Of a stretch of 64,000 nt of DNA, positions 1-9,096 are shown piece after piece. Source of the DNA: an uncultured Pelagibacteraceae bacterium (GTDB taxonomy: Bacteria; Pseudomonadota; Alphaproteobacteria; Pelagibacterales; Pelagibacteraceae). Where the stretch lies: positions 1 to 64,000 of the forward strand of contig CACGVB010000003.1 of the NCBI GenBank assembly GCA_902576395.1. Reading direction: 5' to 3'. The number at the start of each line of letters is the position of its first letter. The stretch's first letter is position 1. Under the pieces are notes generated by a model. That model was given only the letters and a program-made list of their open reading frames with translations, made no database searches and had not been told where the DNA came from. The position numbers and the translations under genes are program-made.

Positions 1-629
1 ATGGTGTAAGAAATATAATGAGCAACTCAGGACAATCATGTGATGCTCCAACAAGAATGTTGGTTGAAAAACCAATTTATGAAAGAGCTGTTAAAGAAGC
101 CGTTGATGAAGCAAATAAAATTAAAGTTGATCTGGCTTCTAAAAAAGGAGATCATATTGGACCTTTAGTTTCAAAAGTACAATATGATAAAGTAGTAAAT
201 CTTATCAATGAGGGAATAAAAGAAGGTGCAACACTAGCTGCAGGTGGACCAGATTTGCCAAATGGACTTAACAAAGGTTATTTTGTTAAACCAACAATTT
301 TTTCAGATGTAAATAATGACATGAAAATTGCAAGAACTGAAATTTTTGGACCTGTGCTTTCAATTATACCATTTGAAACTGAAGAAGAAGCAATAGCAAT
401 TACAAATGATACATCTTATGGACTAGGTAATTATCTACAAACTGAAGATAAAGAAAAAGCCAAAAGAGTTGCTAGAAAAGTTAGAGCTGGAACGGTTTAT
501 ATCAATGGTCAAGCCACAGATACTGGAATGCCGTTTGGTGGTTACAAACAATCTGGTAATGGTCGTGAAGGTGGTGTCTGGGGTTTCACTGAATTTTTAG
601 AAGTAAAAGCAATTACCGGTTGGAATTAA
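1..629 (+). CDS. Aldehyde dehydrogenase, C-terminal part (cut by window edge)
   Basis: NAD(P)-dependent aldehyde dehydrogenase, oxidising an aldehyde to a carboxylate. The reading frame is open to the left edge, so the N-terminal Rossmann half lies outside the window. An internal ATG at 18 is not a credible start because the active-site segment NSGQSCDAPTR, containing the catalytic cysteine, lies immediately behind it. Further family signatures follow: EIFGPVLSIIPF and the C-terminal PFGGYKQSGNGREGG that closes the active site. The substrate cannot be read from this fragment. It heads a plus-strand run with a VOC protein and a homocysteine-methyltransferase-like gene, so a role in small-molecule or one-carbon catabolism is possible but unproven. 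Confidence 0.93.
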   Translation, partial: GVRNIMSNSGQSCDAPTRMLVEKPIYERAVKEAVDEANKIKVDLASKKGDHIGPLVSKVQYDKVVNLINEGIKEGATLAAGGPDLPNGLNKGYFVKPTIFSDVNNDMKIARTEIFGPVLSIIPFETEEEAIAITNDTSYGLGNYLQTEDKEKAKRVARKVRAGTVYINGQATDTGMPFGGYKQSGNGREGGVWGFTEFLEVKAITGWN

Positions 630-673
630 TAGTTTAAATAACTTATAATCAGAATTAGTTAATAGAGGTTTAT

Positions 674-1060
674 ATGATTGGTTATGTGATGGTAGGTACT
701 AATAATTTAAATGATGCTATTACATTTTACGACAAAGTTTTAGAAGTAATTGGTTTAGATAGAAACGAGACAATAGAAGATGATTATGCTGCATATGGAG
801 CAAAAGGTACCAAAGATATTGAGTTTTACGTCACTAAACCTTTCAATAAAAAAGATGCTACCTTTGGAAATGGAACACAAATCACATTTTTAACTTCATC
901 AAGATCTCACGTAGATAAATTTCATGAGGAAGGTTTAAAAGCTGGAGGAACTAGTGAGGGATCTGGTGGTGAAAGACCAGAAGGCTCAGGAGTTTATTAT
1001 TCTTATCTTCGTGATTTAGATGGAAATAAAATTTGCGCATTTACAAATAGTAAAGAATAA
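674..1060 (+). CDS. VOC (glyoxalase/bleomycin resistance) family protein
   Basis: A 128-residue single-module VOC protein. It has the typical beta-alpha-beta-beta-beta layout: N-terminal MIGYVMVGTNNLNDAITFYD (strand, then the helix with the FYD signature) and C-terminal YSYLRDLDGNKICAF, the usual D-x-D/P-G-N-K/L ending of the family. VOC proteins use paired modules to bind metals or small ligands (glyoxalases, dioxygenases, resistance proteins). The specific reaction cannot be assigned. It follows the aldehyde dehydrogenase by 44 bases and precedes the methyltransferase-like gene by 5 bases, so all three are probably cotranscribed. Confidence 0.85.
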   Translation: MIGYVMVGTNNLNDAITFYDKVLEVIGLDRNETIEDDYAAYGAKGTKDIEFYVTKPFNKKDATFGNGTQITFLTSSRSHVDKFHEEGLKAGGTSEGSGGERPEGSGVYYSYLRDLDGNKICAFTNSKE

Positions 1061-1065
1061 AATTT

Positions 1066-1980
1066 ATGTCATACGACCCAATCAAGACAAAATTAGAAAA
1101 CAATAAAATCATTATTTTAGATGGAGGTATGGGTGCAGAACTAGAAAAAAATGGTGCCGAGATGGATAAGCACATGTGGTGTGGGAAGTGTTCTGTTGAT
1201 CATCCTGAATTAGTTAGAAAAGTGCATGAGGATTATATAAATGCTGGAGCCGATGTAATTACAACTAATACTTATAGTACTACTCCTATATCAATGAGAC
1301 AATATGGTTATGAAGACTCTATAGAAAAATTCAATCAAAAAAGTGTTAAGGTTGCAAGAGAAGCAATAGAAAATACTAACAGCAAAACTGCATTAGCTGG
1401 AAGTGTATCAACTTTTGGAAACTTTTATAAACTTGGTATCAAAGCAATGATACCTGGTTTTCATGAACAACTAAAAATTTTATCTGACGCTGGCGTAGAC
1501 TTAATTATTTTGGAAGCTATGTCTTCACAAGCTGACATAGTTGAAACAATGCTAAATTGTTCCACAAAAGTAAATATACCTGTTTGGTTATCTGTATCAT
1601 GCGTAATGGATGATCAAAAAAATATAATGCTTGGATATAATGATACAATTGACTCTGATACACATGTCTATGAAAACTTTGAGACATCCATAAATAATTT
1701 TAAAAATTTACACAGTGGGCCAATATTGGTTGCTCATTCAGATATAAATATTACAGGAAAAGCAATTGAAACTGCAAGGAAGAATTATGATGGAATATTA
1801 GGAGCATATCCAAATAAAGGTTATTATGAAAAACCACACTGGAGATTTGTAGATGACATGACGCCAGCTGGATATTTAAATGAAGTTAAGTCATGGATTA
1901 AAAATGGAGCTCAGATTATTGGTGGATGTTGTGGGATCGGAGTAGACGAAATAAAAGCAATTTCAATTTTAAAAAACTAA
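1066..1980 (+). CDS. Homocysteine S-methyltransferase family protein (BHMT/MmuM-like), variant zinc site
   Basis: A 304-residue TIM-barrel protein of the family that transfers methyl groups from betaine, S-methylmethionine or related donors to homocysteine. The N-terminal LDGGMGAELEKNG motif and the C-terminal GGCCGIG zinc-binding pair (Cys288-Cys289) are clear. The third zinc cysteine, normally in a V-N-C-T context, appears as V-A-H-S (His234). The paralogue at 3611-4600 shows the same replacement. Zinc binding by one His and two Cys, or a changed acceptor, is therefore inferred. The gene sits 5 bases behind the VOC gene and 16 bases before msrA, linking it to sulfur-amino-acid metabolism. 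No riboswitch can fit in the 5-base upstream gap. Confidence 0.85.
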   Translation: MSYDPIKTKLENNKIIILDGGMGAELEKNGAEMDKHMWCGKCSVDHPELVRKVHEDYINAGADVITTNTYSTTPISMRQYGYEDSIEKFNQKSVKVAREAIENTNSKTALAGSVSTFGNFYKLGIKAMIPGFHEQLKILSDAGVDLIILEAMSSQADIVETMLNCSTKVNIPVWLSVSCVMDDQKNIMLGYNDTIDSDTHVYENFETSINNFKNLHSGPILVAHSDINITGKAIETARKNYDGILGAYPNKGYYEKPHWRFVDDMTPAGYLNEVKSWIKNGAQIIGGCCGIGVDEIKAISILKN

Positions 1981-1996
1981 AGTATATTTAAAAATA

Positions 1997-2449
1997 ATGA
2001 AAACATTTATTGGCGGTATTGGCTGTTTTTGGGACGAAAAAAAGTACGAGGGCATCAAAGGTATAATATCTACAGAATGTGGTTACTGTGGTGGAGATGA
2101 GCCAAATGTTACATACAAGGCAGTTTGTGGTGGGGATACAGGACATATAGAAGTGGTCAAAGTTGAGTATGATGAAAAAGAAAAGTCATACGAGGACATG
2201 GTCAATTTATTTTTTGAATTACACGACTCAACTCAAGTAAATCGACAAGGTACATATGTGGGAATTCAATACCGTTCAGAAATATTTTATAACACTGATG
2301 AAGAAAGACAGATTGCAGAAAAAGTTTTAAACGAAGTTAACAGTAAATTAGATGGAAAAGTTTCAACTAAGGTATCAAAAGAAAAAAATTACTGCAAAGC
2401 AGAGGCTTATCATCAAAAATACGAACAAAAAAAATCATTAAAATATTGA
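1997..2449 (+). CDS. msrA: Peptide-methionine (S)-S-oxide reductase MsrA
   Basis: Repairs oxidised methionine by reducing methionine-S-sulfoxide in proteins or as the free amino acid. The 150-residue protein has the family hallmark GCFW at residues 9-12, with catalytic Cys10. It also has the conserved GYCGG, the TGHIEVVKVEYD strand, QGTYVGIQYRSEIF, and a C-terminal YHQKY region near possible resolving cysteine Cys133. Length is slightly below the usual 160-210, as is common in compact forms. It follows the methyltransferase-like gene, and its stop overlaps the TTG start of the next gene by four bases. The methionine-R counterpart MsrB is encoded at 52998-53369. Confidence 0.95.
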   Translation: MKTFIGGIGCFWDEKKYEGIKGIISTECGYCGGDEPNVTYKAVCGGDTGHIEVVKVEYDEKEKSYEDMVNLFFELHDSTQVNRQGTYVGIQYRSEIFYNTDEERQIAEKVLNEVNSKLDGKVSTKVSKEKNYCKAEAYHQKYEQKKSLKY

Positions 2450-3609
2450 AGAAAAAAAAATTAGTCTCTGTTAGAAACCCAGAATTAACCACACTTAAAG
2501 ATAATAAAGCTTCATGGAACCTTCCTAAAACAAGAAGGTTTGGTTATAGAAATTTACATAAAATCAATAGATACAGTATTTTTTTAAGATCTGATTTAAT
2601 ATTAAAATTAAACTCTAAACCAAATAAAACTATCGCTAAGTTTCCTTTAGTAAAGAAGATGACTAAAAATAAATCTTTTTGTTCATTAATTGTTGGCAAC
2701 AGTCAAAATATTTTATTTGAAAAATATGCCAAAGATTTTAAAAAAAATCAGCCTCAAACAATTATGTCCATTACAAAAATGTTTGTTAATTTATTTATTG
2801 GAGAATTGGTTACAAACAGATTAATAGATCTTAATAAAAAAGTTTCTCACTATTTGCCAAAAATTGGAAGCGGATATGCAAATGCAAAGATCCAAGATGT
2901 CTTAAACATGAATGTTATAAACTCTTATACTGAAGATTATACTAAGGCATACTCGTCTTCTTTTATGCACGAACCTGTCGGAGGATGGAGGCTGCCTAAA
3001 AATCTTAAAAATCATCTTAGCCAGGAAGAATATTTAAATACAATTAAAAAATCAAAAAATAAAAGTTTAATTAATAATTCTGAATATGCTTTTTATAAAT
3101 CTGCAAATACTGATGTAGTAGGACTTATAATTGAAAAAGTTAGTGGTAGAACTTTAAGAGATTGGGTTTTATCTGTGGTTGAGGCTGCAGGATTTGAAGA
3201 TGGGTTATATATTGCATCAGATAGATATGGTATGCCTTGGATGTCTGGAGGTGGTTGCTTAATTACAAGAGACTTTTTACGAATGGGATTACTTTTCGCA
3301 AGAAAAGGAGTGGGTGTTGGGAATAGAAAAGTTGGATCTTCATCATTTTTGGACAAAACAATTTTTAATGTAGGACCCAAATATATAAATTTATCAAAAG
3401 ACAAATATTTATATTATTCAAATTCTACAATGGTTTCAGGCAACATGATTGGGCACTCAGGGTATGGTGGTCAGTTTCTTGCAACTAATTTTAAAACTGG
3501 GAATGTAGCCGCTTTTTTTTCTGTTCTAGAAACGAAATCAGCAACAAAAGAAAGTTATAAAACCGATATGATCAATATGCTGATAGATTTAGTTAATAAA
3601 AAATATTAA
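2446..3609 (+). CDS. NylB-like serine hydrolase (class C beta-lactamase fold)
   Basis: A 387-residue member of the beta-lactamase/transpeptidase-like serine hydrolases. Active-site motifs are SITK (Ser108, Lys111), Tyr217 in FYKSANTDVVG, and HSGYGGQF in place of the KTG box. The Y-x-S-A-N-T-D form is typical of 6-aminohexanoate-dimer hydrolase-like (NylB) members and esterases rather than true beta-lactamases. No signal peptide is visible, so it is probably cytoplasmic. The start is a TTG overlapping the msrA stop (four-base overlap), which fits translational coupling; the next in-frame ATG would lie inside the fold. It ends one base before the converging methyltransferase gene. The substrate is unknown; an amide or ester is likely. 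Confidence 0.8.
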   Translation: MKKKKLVSVRNPELTTLKDNKASWNLPKTRRFGYRNLHKINRYSIFLRSDLILKLNSKPNKTIAKFPLVKKMTKNKSFCSLIVGNSQNILFEKYAKDFKKNQPQTIMSITKMFVNLFIGELVTNRLIDLNKKVSHYLPKIGSGYANAKIQDVLNMNVINSYTEDYTKAYSSSFMHEPVGGWRLPKNLKNHLSQEEYLNTIKKSKNKSLINNSEYAFYKSANTDVVGLIIEKVSGRTLRDWVLSVVEAAGFEDGLYIASDRYGMPWMSGGGCLITRDFLRMGLLFARKGVGVGNRKVGSSSFLDKTIFNVGPKYINLSKDKYLYYSNSTMVSGNMIGHSGYGGQFLATNFKTGNVAAFFSVLETKSATKESYKTDMINMLIDLVNKKY

Positions 3610-3610
3610 A

Positions 3611-4600
3611 TTAAGAATATCTCTCAATTAGTTTTTTTAGATGTTTGTCTGTAACACCACAGCATCCGCCAATAATTTGAATTTGGTTATCAATTAACTT
3701 TTCACATTCATTAGCAAATTCTTCCTCTGTAGAAGTTACAATAGCTTTATGGGACTTTGTATCAAACTTATGTATCTCAGGATAAAACATCATCGGACCA
3801 TTCCAATTATTTTTAATTACACTCAATCCTTCAAAAGCATCTACAAACCACGTATGCATGATGCCATAAACATCTCCCCCCATATTTGTAAGGGATTTTA
3901 CAATGTCATTTAACAGGACAATTTTATCATCAGGAATAAATTTTGGTTGCTCTTTATATTTAGTTTCATCGTAGATTAACGAAGTTTCTTTTTCTGCACT
4001 AAAATTTCTGCCAATTACACTATTATCAAATTTACTTATACAAGAACTTAATCCAACCCAAACTGGTAATTCAGTTTCTAAGGCAGCATTCAATAGAATT
4101 TTTGAATGATCAATATCAAGTAACATTTCTAAAATTAAAATATCTACCCCTTCCTCTTTCAGGATTTTTGCAGCCTCTTTATAATTTTGTTCCTCCTGCT
4201 TAAAAGAAGGTATGTACTTAGGATTTGGCACAAATTCATTTTCCTTTAATGAAAAAAAATTTGATAAACTTCCAGCAATTCCAATTTTACTTTCTTTACC
4301 TTTATTTTTAATTGCTTGTCTGGATAATTTTAATGATTGAATAATAAATTCTTTAACTTCTGCTCCACGATTTATACTTTCAAGATTATGTCTGGTTGAA
4401 CTAAAAGTATTTGCAGTAATTAGATCACAACCAACATCAATAAACTTTTCATGAACCTTAATTACTATTTCTGGAGATGTTATTGAGGCTAAGGCAGAAA
4501 AAGCAGGAGACATTTCACCTCCCAATTTTGCAATTTCTGAACCGTTTCCACCGTCTAAGAATATTTTTGAATTTGATTTTAACTTTTCTTTAAAAAGCAT
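3611..4600 (-). CDS. Homocysteine S-methyltransferase family protein, second copy with variant zinc site
   Basis: A 329-residue paralogue of the protein at 1066-1980. It has the N-terminal FLDGGNGSEIAKLGGEM and the C-terminal zinc pair in IIGGCCGVTDKH (Cys313-Cys314). Where BHMT-type enzymes have the third zinc cysteine (G-x-N-C-T), this protein has G-I-M-H-T (His249), again Cys to His. An insertion near residues 200-225 (acidic and lysine-rich) makes it longer than its paralogue. It is the last gene of a minus-strand run of alcohol dehydrogenase, amidase and EamA exporter, with no gap to the exporter gene. The fold assignment is secure. The acceptor and methyl donor are not, and the changed zinc site argues against assuming ordinary BHMT activity. 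Confidence 0.83.
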   Translation of the reverse strand: MLFKEKLKSNSKIFLDGGNGSEIAKLGGEMSPAFSALASITSPEIVIKVHEKFIDVGCDLITANTFSSTRHNLESINRGAEVKEFIIQSLKLSRQAIKNKGKESKIGIAGSLSNFFSLKENEFVPNPKYIPSFKQEEQNYKEAAKILKEEGVDILILEMLLDIDHSKILLNAALETELPVWVGLSSCISKFDNSVIGRNFSAEKETSLIYDETKYKEQPKFIPDDKIVLLNDIVKSLTNMGGDVYGIMHTWFVDAFEGLSVIKNNWNGPMMFYPEIHKFDTKSHKAIVTSTEEEFANECEKLIDNQIQIIGGCCGVTDKHLKKLIERYS

Positions 4601-5494
4601 TTATTTTTCGTCTTTTGGTGCAAGCACTACGGCTAATACTCCTCCTAAAACAATCATTGTACTTCCTACAACTTCTCGCCAACCAAATGTTTCGTCTGTT
4701 AAAATACCAGCAGAAATAACTCCAACAACTATTTCACTTAAATATAATATTGCACAAAGACCTGCTCCTAAAACTGAAGGTGACCACATGATAACTACCC
4801 CTGTTGGAATAAAATAAAATACTGAAATAAGAACTAAAAAAGTAAACATTGATGTAAAAGCTTCAATGGGTGGCATGGGCCCCAGATAATCTTTTAAAAT
4901 AAAGCCAGCAAAAATATTAAATATTGTTCCATAAACGAAAAATGAGAATATTACAGGAAAAACACCATCTGTTTTTGTAATTTCCAAACGTACTAAGCCA
5001 GCTCCAAAAAGCACACCTCCCACAAGCGCCAACCAATCACCTGCATTTTGTGGTAATGGTATAATATTAGATTGACTGAAAACAACCCACAAACCTCCAA
5101 GCGCTAAACTTAGAGTTAAAACCCTCTCTAAACCAGGTCTTTTCTTTAAGAAATATATTTCAAAAATGGTTGTCCAAATAGGTATCATGTAAAACATGAT
5201 CAATGCACGAACGACGTCTGTTAATAAAAAACTTAAAGCGTAACAAATAAATCCACTACCAGTTAAAAAACCAACAAATGGAATTTCTAATCCTGATGTT
5301 CGACCTTTAAATTTTCTCCACAAAGATAAAGGCGTAAGCAATATAATACCAATCATCATTTGAGAAATAGTTCCCCAACCTCCAGTAAGACCACCATCCT
5401 CTAAAATTCTTTGAGGAAGCCAATAAACTCCCCATGATCCGGCAGCTATGGCTAATGCAAAAGCTATTTTAAAGTGATGTTTATGTCTGACCAT
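4601..5494 (-). CDS. EamA/DMT family transporter
   Basis: A 297-residue inner-membrane protein with about ten hydrophobic segments in two five-helix halves, as in the drug/metabolite transporter superfamily. These are usually exporters of amino acids or other metabolites. GSWGVYWLPQRILEDGG in the first helix and the C-terminal GGVLAVVLAPKDEK are typical. The start ATG overlaps the stop of the upstream amidase gene by one base, and its own stop abuts the methyltransferase gene, so the set is one operon. The substrate cannot be predicted; the context suggests a product of the amidase/dehydrogenase pathway. Confidence 0.85.
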   Translation of the reverse strand: MVRHKHHFKIAFALAIAAGSWGVYWLPQRILEDGGLTGGWGTISQMMIGIILLTPLSLWRKFKGRTSGLEIPFVGFLTGSGFICYALSFLLTDVVRALIMFYMIPIWTTIFEIYFLKKRPGLERVLTLSLALGGLWVVFSQSNIIPLPQNAGDWLALVGGVLFGAGLVRLEITKTDGVFPVIFSFFVYGTIFNIFAGFILKDYLGPMPPIEAFTSMFTFLVLISVFYFIPTGVVIMWSPSVLGAGLCAILYLSEIVVGVISAGILTDETFGWREVVGSTMIVLGGVLAVVLAPKDEK

Positions 5495-6924
5495 TAATTT
5501 AGATTTGGTTTATGATTTGAAAAATTAAAAATTTCTTCATATTTTTTTGCAAAAGACATCACTTTTAAATCTTCTTTTGTTTTTGCAATAATTTGTATGC
5601 CAATTGGAAATCCATCTTTGTTAAACCCAATAGGTAATGAAATCGATGGTAAGTAAAAAAGACTAGCAAATATATGGATTTCGATCCATCTATGGTAAGT
5701 ATCCATTATTTGATCATTAATTTTTTCAGGATGTCTTAAATTTTTATCAAAAGGGAATGATTGTTGAGATGGTAGAGCTAAAAAATCAAAGCTACCGAAT
5801 AAACTATTTACATCATTTGATAGTTCAATTCTTGAATTTAGAGCTAATTTTACATCGTCTTCTGTTAGCTTAATGCCCTTATTGTATTCCCATAAAGCCT
5901 GCGGGGTCATTTGATTAACATCTTTAATATTCATTGCAATAATTTCCTCATTAATATCCTCATAAATACTTTTAGCTCTTAATGTTCCCCAGCAATTCCA
6001 TAACTTATGAGCATCTACATTTGGTTTTAAGTGTTCAATTATAACTTTATTTTTTTCAAGACTGTTTAATTGTTTATTACACATTTCAACTAAATCAGGA
6101 TCATATTGATAATTACCATTCATGTCAGATAACCAACCTATCTTTATTTTAGAAAATTCTTGATCACTTATATTAGTATCTTTAAATGAGTTTTTTAAAC
6201 TAAAAGAAATTGGATCTTCTTTATGTTCTCCAGCTATTACATCTAAAAGAATTGCCATATCATCTGGTGTTCTTGCAAGACATCCGGGCGTTGAGATAAT
6301 TGGGAGATTCTTTTTCTTATCATTTGTCCGATAGTCAGGCAGAAGTCCTGGTGTTGGTCTAAAACCATAGACATTAGCATATGCTGCAGGAGTTCTGCAA
6401 GAACCCATCATATCAGTTCCATCTGCAAAGGGTAGTAACTCAGCCGCAACAGCCACACCGGCTCCACCACTTGATCCTCCTGATGATTGAGTATTACCAT
6501 ATACATTAGGTGTTATTCCAAATAGTCTGTTTGCTGTATGTGCACCTACACCTAGTTCTGCGGTATTTGTTTTTCCTATCATTATTCCACCAGCATCTAT
6601 TTGACGATCAACAATTATAGAATTTTTTTTTGGGAAGTAATCTTTATATCCAGGAAAGCCACAAGTAGTTGGAAAACCAACTACATCTAATAAATCTTTT
6701 GATGCCAAAGGTAGACCAAACAACGGTTTACTTTCATCAAATTTTTCATCTTTGTGTTTAGATTCATTTATAATTTGCTCTTCTTCTTTAATTGAGACTA
6801 TAGCATTTAAAGATGGGTTATATTTTTTTATTCTTTCTAAATAAAAAATGACAACTTCTTTTATGGAGGCTTCTTTTGTTTTGATTAAAGAAATAATTTC
6901 TTTAACCGATTTATTTTCAAACAT
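5494..6924 (-). CDS. Amidase signature family hydrolase
   Basis: A 476-residue amidase with the Ser-cisSer-Lys catalytic triad readable as Lys76 (LPLASKDLLD), Ser151 in the glycine/serine-rich QSSGGSSGGAG, and nucleophile Ser175 in MMGSCRTPA. The C-terminal FYLPSISLPIGFNKDGFPIG is also characteristic. The family hydrolyses carboxamides to acid plus ammonia, and it includes GatA. The gene is not GatA-like in context because no gatB/gatC lie nearby. It lies 12 bases downstream of the iron-type alcohol dehydrogenase and overlaps the exporter gene by one base. Substrate unknown; a catabolic nitrogen-scavenging role is plausible. Confidence 0.9.
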   Translation of the reverse strand: MFENKSVKEIISLIKTKEASIKEVVIFYLERIKKYNPSLNAIVSIKEEEQIINESKHKDEKFDESKPLFGLPLASKDLLDVVGFPTTCGFPGYKDYFPKKNSIIVDRQIDAGGIMIGKTNTAELGVGAHTANRLFGITPNVYGNTQSSGGSSGGAGVAVAAELLPFADGTDMMGSCRTPAAYANVYGFRPTPGLLPDYRTNDKKKNLPIISTPGCLARTPDDMAILLDVIAGEHKEDPISFSLKNSFKDTNISDQEFSKIKIGWLSDMNGNYQYDPDLVEMCNKQLNSLEKNKVIIEHLKPNVDAHKLWNCWGTLRAKSIYEDINEEIIAMNIKDVNQMTPQALWEYNKGIKLTEDDVKLALNSRIELSNDVNSLFGSFDFLALPSQQSFPFDKNLRHPEKINDQIMDTYHRWIEIHIFASLFYLPSISLPIGFNKDGFPIGIQIIAKTKEDLKVMSFAKKYEEIFNFSNHKPNLN

Positions 6925-6936
6925 GAGAATTTACTA

Positions 6937-8127
6937 TTACCTAGCTTTTTTAATGGATGCTAGAGTAATTTCCTTTATTTCTTCTAAAGTTGCTTTTCTA
7001 GGATTTTGTCCATAGGCTTGATCTTTCATTGATTTTTCAGCAATTCTATCAACACAATCCTCTGGGACTCCAATTTCGCTCAAACTTTTTGGAATTTTAA
7101 TTCTATTAAGAATGTTTTCAATGTTTGATATAAATGCATCTACAGAATGATCTTTAAATTGCATAGCCTCTGACATTCTTTTAACTTTTTCTTCCATGCC
7201 TGGAAGATTATATTTTAAAACTACAGGCAATATTATTGCATTGGTTAGCCCGTGATGAGTATTATATTCGGCTCCAACCATATGAGCTATAGCATGTACT
7301 AATCCTAAACCTTTTAAAAAAGAAATTCCTGCTAAACAAGATCCGACATGCATTCCACCTCTTGCAACTATATTGCTGGGATCTTCTACAGCTGTGACTA
7401 AAGATTTTGATATTAAAGATAAACCTTCTAAAGCAGCACCATCACACATTGGATTAAAACCAGGAACACAATAACCTTCTATGCCATGGATTAAAGCATC
7501 TGCACCAGTCCATGCCGTTAAATTTGCTGGCAATCCAATAGTTAGTTCTGGATCTAACAATGCTAAGGAAGGTCTAACATCTGGATGCCACATACAAAAT
7601 TTCATGCCTTCTTTTAAATAAGTAACCATAGCTGAAATTTCTGTTTCGGCACCAGTGCCTGCGGTAGTAGGAATGGTTATGATTTTTGGAAAAGGATTAT
7701 CTTTACTAATTATAGGAGGAGTTAATTCAAACTCAAAATCTCTAAGTGGTACGTCATTGTTTGCTGTAAGACATATTAATTTACCACCATCCATTGCACT
7801 ACCTCCACCGATTGCAATTATTGAGTCGTGATTGCCATCTTTAAATTTTATTACTCCATTTGAAATTTCATCCTCTCGAGGATTTGGAGATATATCAAAA
7901 AATAAATCTGATTTAATATTTGAGCTGGCTAAATAGTTTTGTAAATTAATGATAAAAGGTAATTTTGGACTCCCTTTATCTGTTACTATTAACGGATTTT
8001 TAATATTTAAATTATTACAGATTCTTCCTATTTCTTTTAATCTACCAGGACCATAAGCAATGTTAGTAGGAAATGTCCAGTCTTGATTGGATAGAATATC
8101 TGTTTCATTAAGTTTAAAACTTTGCAT
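6937..8127 (-). CDS. Iron-containing alcohol dehydrogenase
   Basis: A 396-residue group III (Fe-dependent) alcohol dehydrogenase. The N-terminal domain has the nucleotide-binding IGGGSAMDGGK. The C-terminal helical domain carries the metal ligands: Asp in ALLDPELT, then His in ALIHGIEG, GLVHAIAH and HHGLTNA. These enzymes interconvert alcohols and aldehydes with NAD(P)H. It is the first gene of the minus-strand operon running to 3611, and its start lies only 36 bases from the divergent EamA gene at 8164, so the two promoters must overlap. Substrate not identifiable. Confidence 0.92.
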   Translation of the reverse strand: MQSFKLNETDILSNQDWTFPTNIAYGPGRLKEIGRICNNLNIKNPLIVTDKGSPKLPFIINLQNYLASSNIKSDLFFDISPNPREDEISNGVIKFKDGNHDSIIAIGGGSAMDGGKLICLTANNDVPLRDFEFELTPPIISKDNPFPKIITIPTTAGTGAETEISAMVTYLKEGMKFCMWHPDVRPSLALLDPELTIGLPANLTAWTGADALIHGIEGYCVPGFNPMCDGAALEGLSLISKSLVTAVEDPSNIVARGGMHVGSCLAGISFLKGLGLVHAIAHMVGAEYNTHHGLTNAIILPVVLKYNLPGMEEKVKRMSEAMQFKDHSVDAFISNIENILNRIKIPKSLSEIGVPEDCVDRIAEKSMKDQAYGQNPRKATLEEIKEITLASIKKAR

Positions 8128-8163
8128 ATCGTAGATAAAGTATACAATTTTAAAAAATTATAA

Positions 8164-9096
8164 ATGAATATTTCGTCCGAAAAAACAGATTTAAAAAATA
8201 CTTATTTAGCAATAGTTACAATGCTCTTAGCAATTCTATGCGTAGATATGTATATGGTTGTAATTAAGTTTTTGGGAGATGAGTATTCGGTAATTCAGCT
8301 TGCTGTTTTTAGAAATATTGCAGGTATTATTCCGCTTTTTGTTTTAATTCTATTTACAAAAGAGTATTTTTCAATTTTCAAAAATTTAAACAAAAAATTT
8401 ATATTTTTAAGCTTTTTAAGAGGTCTGGCATTCTTGTCGATGAATATCTTTATATTTATTTCAGTAATTAACCTTGAATTTGCAACTGCAATGGTTCTTA
8501 CTTTTTCATCACCGTTTTTCATAGTAATTTTATCTATAATTTTTTTAAATGATAAAGTAGGTATTTATAGATGGTCAGCAATTTTTATTGGATTTTTTGG
8601 AGTTGTTTTAATTGTTCAACCAGGCAGCGATATATTTAGTTTTTATTCAATTTTTCCAATATTAACTGCGATTGCTTGGGCTTTTACAGTAATAATTTTA
8701 AAATTTATACCTGATGGACACTCAACGGCAAAAATACAACTTTATACTTTAATCTTTAATGTAATTGGTGGAGTAATATTATTTTTTATTACTACTGGGC
8801 ATACAGAAATAAAAGGTACCCAGGATTTTTTTTTAATGACATTGACTGGAATACTTGGAGGAACCGCTGCAATACTTTTTATTTATGCTTATAGATTAAT
8901 TTCTGCAAGCAAGATGGCATCTTTTGAATACTTTGGTATTCCATCCTCTTTTATTTTAGGGTGGTTATTTTTTAACGAAGCGCCTTGGGAACAATTATTC
9001 CCAGGTGTATTTGTAATAGTATTTGCTGGAATGATTATAATTTGGAGAGATAAAATAAAAACAAAAAGTACAAAGGTTAGTAGAGAGATTAACTAG
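8164..9096 (+). CDS. EamA/DMT family transporter
   Basis: A 310-residue integral membrane protein with about ten transmembrane segments in two EamA repeats. The first repeat ends with LNDKVGIYRWSAIFIGFFGV and the second contains FEYFGIPSSFILGWLFFNE, the normal spacing for the family. Such proteins typically export amino acids or related metabolites. It is transcribed divergently from the alcohol dehydrogenase operon, and its last eight bases overlap the 3' end of the convergent ProV gene, so no terminator separates the two. Substrate unknown. Confidence 0.85.
   Translation: MNISSEKTDLKNTYLAIVTMLLAILCVDMYMVVIKFLGDEYSVIQLAVFRNIAGIIPLFVLILFTKEYFSIFKNLNKKFIFLSFLRGLAFLSMNIFIFISVINLEFATAMVLTFSSPFFIVILSIIFLNDKVGIYRWSAIFIGFFGVVLIVQPGSDIFSFYSIFPILTAIAWAFTVIILKFIPDGHSTAKIQLYTLIFNVIGGVILFFITTGHTEIKGTQDFFLMTLTGILGGTAAILFIYAYRLISASKMASFEYFGIPSSFILGWLFFNEAPWEQLFPGVFVIVFAGMIIIWRDKIKTKSTKVSREIN

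Noticed and set aside
1061-1065. Possible SAM riboswitch before the homocysteine methyltransferase-like genes, as known for SAR11 methionine genes.
   Set aside because: The gaps before both genes are 5 bases and 0 bases, too short for any aptamer, and no conserved pattern was seen in the upstream coding sequence.
2446-3609. True beta-lactamase (antibiotic resistance).
   Set aside because: The Y-x-S-A-N-T-D and H-S-G motifs fit NylB-like amide or ester hydrolases, and no signal peptide for periplasmic export is visible.
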